A stretch of 26,187 nucleotides of DNA from BNXB01 sp031556375. GTDB lineage: Bacteria; Bacteroidota; Bacteroidia; Bacteroidales; Azobacteroidaceae. Below, piece after piece: positions 22,769-26,187 of this stretch. The DNA lies in the NCBI GenBank assembly GCA_031556375.1, contig JAVBTA010000049.1, positions 1 to 26,187 on the forward strand. Direction: 5' to 3'. The notes beneath the pieces were generated by a model, which saw nothing but the letters and a program-made list of their open reading frames with translations, ran no database searches and was not told where the DNA came from. Each line of letters starts with the position of its first letter. Positions within the stretch are counted from its first letter, which is position 1. A program made the position numbers and the translations under genes.

Positions 22769-24580
22769 ATGAAATTTAAAACCCTCCTGATAATACCCCC
22801 TTTTACCCAACTTAATACTCCCTACCCTGCCACCACGGTACTGAAAGGATTTCTAAAAAGCAGAGGATACGAAGTTTCTCAAGTCGATTTAGGAATCGAT
22901 TTAGCAAACCGGATCTTTTCTTCTCTAGGATTAAAAGAGCTCAATTTTCCCGAAGAATATCAAGATACGATTGATTCGGCGATGTATTTCTTGCAAGGTA
23001 ACGATACTACTTTAGCTAACCGCATCGCATCCGGAACGTTTTTGCCTGAAGGAACCCGCTTCGACAATGAAACCGATTTGGACTGGGTCTTCGGTAACCT
23101 GGGTATTATCGACAAAGCAAAGCATTTAGTTACTCTGTACCTCGAAGATATTGCCGATCATATAAGAGAAACTATCAATCCGCATTTCGATTTAATCCGT
23201 TATGCCGAACAAATTGCCATGACCGCACCCACTTTCGATACTCTGTACGCCGAATTGCAAAATATATCTTTCTGTGCCATTGAAAAGTGGATGTTGGAAT
23301 TACTTGAAAAAGAAATACAACAATCAAAACCACAATTGATTGGATTTTCAATTCCATTTCCGGGATGTTTGTTCTCTGCTTTACGATGTGCCCAATACAT
23401 CAAACAACAACATCCTGAAATAAAAATCGTATTTGGAGGTGGATATGTAAATACCGAATTAAGAAGCATTACGGATAAACGATTTTTCGAATACGTAGAT
23501 TTTATGCTGTTGGATGATGGTGAACCGGCTTTATTACAATTAATTTGTTATTTGAATAACGAATGTAGTGCCGACGAACTGATTCGTTGTTTTTACCTCA
23601 ACAATGAAAATAAACTAGTATATAGCGGAAACGACGAGGTTAACATTCCTTTTTCAAAAACCGGAATGCCCGACTTTTCGGATCTGCCTTTGTCCCGGTA
23701 TTTTTCGATGATAGAGCTTCCTAACCCGATGCACAAACTATGGACAGACGGGCTGTGGAATAAAATGACTGTAGCCCATGGTTGCTACTGGGCAAAATGT
23801 GCATTTTGTGATACAACACTCGATTACATTAAACGCTATGATGCTCCGCAAGCATCATTAGTAGTAGATAGAATGGAAGCTACCATGCAACAAACTCATC
23901 AATCGGGTTTCCATTTTACGGATGAAGCTCTTCCTCCCGCATTATTAAAAGCGATGGCTCATGAGATTATAAAACGTAAACTCAATGTAAGTTTTTGGGG
24001 AAATATTCGCTTTGAAAAAGCTTACACGCCGGAACTATGCAATCTACTTGCTCAAGCAGGCTGTATTGCCGTATCCGGCGGACTTGAAACAGCATCCGAC
24101 CGCCTGCTTGGCCTAATGAACAAAGGTGTAAGCATTGCTCAGGCAGCAAGAACTTTCCATAATTTCACGCAATCAGGCATTATGGTTCATGCCTATTTAA
24201 TGTATGGATTTCCAACTGCGACATTGCAGGAAACAGTCGATTCTCTTGAAATAGTAAGACAAATGTTTGAACAAGGATTAATCCAATCTGCCTTTTGGCA
24301 CCGTTATACTATGACTATACACAGTCCATCGGGTAAATGTCCTGAACAATTTGGAGCTAAAAGAGTAAATATACAGCCTGCTCCTTTTGCAAATAACGGT
24401 ATTACTTTCGACGATGGACAAAAATATGATTTGGATTCTATTGGAGATGGTTTGTATAAAGCGACTTACAATTTCATGCATGAAATTGGTTTTGATCTTC
24501 CTATGCATAAATGGTTTAGCACAAAAACACCTCCTGTTTCGATCAAAAGGAATCTGATACAATCTTTTTTGAAGAATTAG
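22769..24580 (+). CDS. B12-binding-type radical SAM protein, CX4CX2C motif
   Basis: The protein has 603 residues. The N-terminal part (about 1-260) has the layout of a cobalamin-binding domain: LLIIPPFTQLNTPYPATTVL at the start, IGFSIPFPG (191-199) and VFGGGYV (221-227). No DxHxxG cobalt-ligand motif is visible, as in many B12-type radical SAM proteins. The radical SAM core begins at HGCYWAKCAFCD (337-348), so the cluster cysteines are Cys339, Cys344 and Cys347 with CX4CX2C spacing instead of CX3CX2C. SGGLETASDRLLGLMNKG (about 434-451) and LMYGFPT are typical of the barrel. The substrate is unknown; no precursor peptide or methyltransferase partner is seen nearby. The gene lies alone between two KilA-N genes, 92 bases after the first. 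Confidence 0.85.
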   Translation: MKFKTLLIIPPFTQLNTPYPATTVLKGFLKSRGYEVSQVDLGIDLANRIFSSLGLKELNFPEEYQDTIDSAMYFLQGNDTTLANRIASGTFLPEGTRFDNETDLDWVFGNLGIIDKAKHLVTLYLEDIADHIRETINPHFDLIRYAEQIAMTAPTFDTLYAELQNISFCAIEKWMLELLEKEIQQSKPQLIGFSIPFPGCLFSALRCAQYIKQQHPEIKIVFGGGYVNTELRSITDKRFFEYVDFMLLDDGEPALLQLICYLNNECSADELIRCFYLNNENKLVYSGNDEVNIPFSKTGMPDFSDLPLSRYFSMIELPNPMHKLWTDGLWNKMTVAHGCYWAKCAFCDTTLDYIKRYDAPQASLVVDRMEATMQQTHQSGFHFTDEALPPALLKAMAHEIIKRKLNVSFWGNIRFEKAYTPELCNLLAQAGCIAVSGGLETASDRLLGLMNKGVSIAQAARTFHNFTQSGIMVHAYLMYGFPTATLQETVDSLEIVRQMFEQGLIQSAFWHRYTMTIHSPSGKCPEQFGAKRVNIQPAPFANNGITFDDGQKYDLDSIGDGLYKATYNFMHEIGFDLPMHKWFSTKTPPVSIKRNLIQSFLKN

Positions 24581-24708
24581 CTCACTTTGTTGATGAAGCG
24601 AGTTATAAAGAGATTCTGACGAACAAAGGCAAGGCTACCGCCGAAAAAGTGAAAAACACCTTTCAGGGCATTGCATCCCCCGTTCAATTATTTATCATCA
24701 GCAAATGA
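24520..24708 (+). other. Orphan open frame overlapping the radical SAM 3' end
   Basis: This frame, different from that of the radical SAM gene, is open from after a TAG at 24517-24519 to TGA at 24706-24708. From about 24550 it reads like real protein (ESDTIFFEELAHFVDEASY, then KEILTNKGKATAEKVKNTFQ). It has no start codon of its own. It may be the C-terminal relic of a gene lost by recombination. The piece Y-EIL-NKGKATAEK faintly resembles the C-terminus of RhuM-type proteins. No family is assigned. Confidence 0.35.
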
Positions 24709-25474
24709 TGATTTTTACAACTGTGAGTTTTTTTTAATTTCTGCAGAATCATTTCCGAGATTATTTCATCGCAATACCCTTGAGTTTCTCGGTGCTTGGG
24801 AGATGTTGCACAACCCCGCCTTTAAAGGTGTCGAATTCGACACCTTTTTGCACGAGGCTGGAGCAAACCGTTTTAATATGACACCCCGCAAATGGATTGA
24901 GGCGACCGATGCTATCGGTGTGATTTCCCAAGCAGGGCGAAACGGCGGAACTTACGCCCACAAAGATATTGCGTTTGAGTTCGGCTCATGGCTCAGCCCG
25001 GTGTTTAAGCTTTACCTGATTACCGAATATCAGCGGCTTAAAGAGGCTGAAAACAATCCGATGCTCGGCGAATGGAATGTAAAACGGGTCCTTAGTAAAG
25101 TGAATTATACGCTTCATACCGATGCTGTCCGTGATTTTATCATTCCCAAAATTGATGTTGAGCGTGAGAAAGCATACGCCTACGCAGATGAAGCCGATAT
25201 GCTGAACCTCGCTTTGTGGGCGTGTACTGCAAAACAATGGAGGGAGGCAAATCCTGAATACGCCAAAAAGGGATTGAATATACGTGATACGGCAAGTATT
25301 AACGAATTGGTTGTTTTGGCAAATCTTGAATCGTTTAACGCAGAACTTTTGAAACGTGATATGGACAAATCTACCCAATACGCCTGTCTGCATGAAATGG
25401 CAGAACGGCAACTGACACGCCTAAATGCCATAGACGCAGAAAAAGGATTTCGGAAATTAGGAGGAAAAAAATAA
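24671..25474 (+). CDS. KilA-N domain protein, N-terminally truncated (possible pseudogene)
   Basis: The open frame gives 267 residues. From about residue 32 (HRNTLEFLGAWEMLHNPAF...) it aligns throughout with the first KilA-N protein, including RKWIEATDAIGVISQAGR, NGGTYAHKDIAFEFGSW and LSKVNYTLHTDAVRDFIIP. The first 40 or so residues of the KilA-N domain (up to WLRN) are missing. They are replaced by a non-homologous lead (MHPPFNYLSSANDDFYNC, then EFFLISAESFPRLF) that starts inside the debris after the radical SAM gene. The junction is near 24766. Translation may be fortuitous, and the DNA-binding domain is probably non-functional. Its base composition is more GC-rich than that of the first copy, so the two are not a recent duplication. 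Codons 52-59 carry a 24-bp palindrome. Confidence 0.75.
   Translation: MHPPFNYLSSANDDFYNCEFFLISAESFPRLFHRNTLEFLGAWEMLHNPAFKGVEFDTFLHEAGANRFNMTPRKWIEATDAIGVISQAGRNGGTYAHKDIAFEFGSWLSPVFKLYLITEYQRLKEAENNPMLGEWNVKRVLSKVNYTLHTDAVRDFIIPKIDVEREKAYAYADEADMLNLALWACTAKQWREANPEYAKKGLNIRDTASINELVVLANLESFNAELLKRDMDKSTQYACLHEMAERQLTRLNAIDAEKGFRKLGGKK
24694..24716 (+). terminator. Hairpin followed by a T-run
   Basis: atcatca (24694-24700) and tgatgat (24706-24712) form a 7-bp stem around a 5-base loop, followed directly by TTTT. This is a plausible factor-independent terminator for the radical SAM transcript. It overlaps the stop of the orphan open frame. Confidence 0.4.
24824..24847. repeat. Perfect 24-bp palindrome at the homologous site of the second KilA-N gene
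   Basis: The arms aaaggtgtcgaa (24824-24835) and ttcgacaccttt (24836-24847) are exact reverse complements with no loop. The axis again falls on the codon boundary between Glu and Phe (GAA|TTC). Encoded residues are K-G-V-E mirrored by F-D-T-F. Confidence 0.97.
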
Positions 25475-25494
25475 AGATACTAATCTTTTATTTA

Positions 25495-25572
25495 ATCGGG
25501 TAAGCGGGAGACCTTTCGGTCTCCAACTCCCCTAAGAACTGTACGTGCGACTTTCCCTACATGGGAGAGATG
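25495..25572 (-). other. 3' end of a group II intron (domains V/VI), remnant
   Basis: Read on the minus strand, the stretch contains GGGAAAGTCGCACGTACAG and then TTC, the 3' half of a bacterial group II intron domain V. A domain VI-like hairpin follows: GGAGACC (25518-25524), a GAAA loop and GGTCTCC (25507-25513), inside a GGG/CCC base stem. A candidate branch-point A sits in TTACCC, and the sequence ends in GAT at 25495, fitting the usual AY 3' end. The 5' strand of domain V (CTCTCC where GAACTG would be needed) does not pair with CAGTTC, so the catalytic triad region is lost. No reverse transcriptase is present. It is a dead fragment. Confidence 0.6.
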
Positions 25573-25579
25573 TTTAACA

Positions 25580-25771
25580 GATAAAAAAGGGAAAAATATA
25601 TCTGAGGGTCCAAAGAAATTGCCTATCTTTACACCCGAGTTATTTGACAGTATAGCACCGCAAAACGTTGAAATACGCACGGTTACTAACTCGTTACCTC
25701 TGAATCTCAAAAACTCCGCTAAAAGTTTATTCTTCAATCGGTTAAGTCAAGCCGATGAAAATCTAAAATAA
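25580..25771 (+). other. Orphan open frame without a start, downstream of the intron remnant
   Basis: This fills most of the 329-base gap between the truncated KilA-N gene and the RhuM gene. One frame reads KGKNISEGPKKLPIFTPELF, DSIAPQNVEIRTVTNSLPLN and then LKNSAKSLFFNRLSQADENL to TAA at 25769-25771, with no methionine. The composition is protein-like. It is probably the C-terminus of a gene cut by the insertion or deletion events around the intron. I do not recognise the family. Confidence 0.3.
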
Positions 25772-25803
25772 GAATTAATTTGAAAGCTAAAAAACAAGAA
25801 ATT

Positions 25804-26187
25804 ATGCCCAACGATAAAATCCAACCAACAAACAGTCAATTCGTCCTATATCAGGATGATAATGGAGTAACGAATGTCAATGTCCGTTTTGACGGGCAGG
25901 ATGTTTGGCTTTCACAACAACAAATAGCCCTGTTGTTTGATACTACGCAGCAAAATATCAGTTTGCACATTAACAGCATTTTAAGCGAAGGCGAATTGCA
26001 GAAAGAAGCAACTCACAAGGATTTCTTGTTAGTTCGAAATGAAGGCAACAGGTCGGTAAAAAGACAGATTGAGCATTATAATTTGGATATGATTATCGCG
26101 ATTGGTTATCGTGTGAAATCACAAGTGGCAACACGATTCCGGCAATGGGCGACACAGCGGCTGCACGAATATATCCAAAAAGGATTT
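25804..26187 (+). CDS. RhuM family protein, partial (5' 128 codons)
   Basis: The frame opens at ATG 25804 and runs off the window. The sequence matches the N-terminal part of the virulence-protein RhuM family: NSQFVLYQDDNGVTNVNVRF, then DVWLSQQQIALLFDTTQQNI, SLHINSILSEGEL, and then VKRQIEHYNLDMIIAIGYRV and FRQWATQRLHEYIQKGF. The WLSQ--IA-LF-TT-QNIS segment is a probable winged or helix-turn-helix DNA-binding motif. Family members are typical of genomic islands and phage-like regions, and their biochemical function is not settled. It starts 33 bases after an orphan reading frame. The C-terminal part cannot be judged here. Confidence 0.85.
   Translation, partial: MPNDKIQPTNSQFVLYQDDNGVTNVNVRFDGQDVWLSQQQIALLFDTTQQNISLHINSILSEGELQKEATHKDFLLVRNEGNRSVKRQIEHYNLDMIIAIGYRVKSQVATRFRQWATQRLHEYIQKGF

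Noticed and set aside
25492..25737. 81-codon minus-strand open frame across the intron remnant
   Set aside because: It crosses the RNA-type structures and antisense of the orphan frame. The composition is not protein-like and there is no family match.

Overview
This is a piece of a Bacteroidales (phylum Bacteroidota) chromosome of moderate to low GC. The evidence is the complete Bat aerotolerance operon (moxR, DUF58, a BatD-like gene, then batA to batE), a DUF5686 outer-membrane protein, DUF5053, two adjacent HU-family genes, promoters of the Bacteroidota type (TTTG, 19-21 bases, TANNTTTG), and starts without clear Shine-Dalgarno sites. I cannot assign a genus.

Layout. Bases 1-174 (+) hold the 3' end of an unidentified gene. 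Bases 275-4333 (-) hold ettA (ABC-F translation factor) followed by a DUF5686 outer-membrane protein whose signal peptide is interrupted by a heptamer tandem repeat. Bases 4402-5645 form a small accessory patch: a minus-strand pair (48-aa protein, then DUF5053) opposite a hicA-hicB module. The hicA toxin gene looks broken by an internal deletion, while hicB is intact and has a palindromic candidate operator inside its promoter. Bases 5699-9393 (+) are a tightly packed housekeeping run: ftsY, rimO, a small HU protein, and an HU-membrane-LysM fusion whose linker is full of short repeats. Bases 9527-17878 (+) are the bat operon, which has its own promoter. A large hairpin separates it from a convergent minus-strand pair: a MATE transporter followed by a cytidylate-kinase-like protein.

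From about 20 kb onward the window becomes accessory and mosaic. It holds the wreck of an AraC-type regulator, a Tat-exported Gfo/Idh/MocA (GH109-like) protein, a KilA-N gene, a B12-binding-type radical SAM protein with a CX4CX2C cluster motif, and a second KilA-N gene that has lost its N-terminus. These are followed by the 3' end of a dead group II intron on the minus strand, an orphan open frame and a RhuM-family gene cut by the window edge.

The most striking signal is in the two KilA-N genes. At the same homologous position each carries a perfect DNA palindrome inside the coding sequence (32 bp and 24 bp). Both are centred on a GAATTC that encodes Glu-Phe, and in both the symmetry axis falls exactly on a codon boundary. 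The arms differ in sequence and encode different residues, yet each is perfectly self-complementary. The symmetry, rather than the protein sequence, therefore appears to be what is kept. Together with the in-frame palindromic repeat in the HU-LysM gene and the heptamer array in the DUF5686 signal peptide, this region shows unusual traffic of short repeats inside genes.
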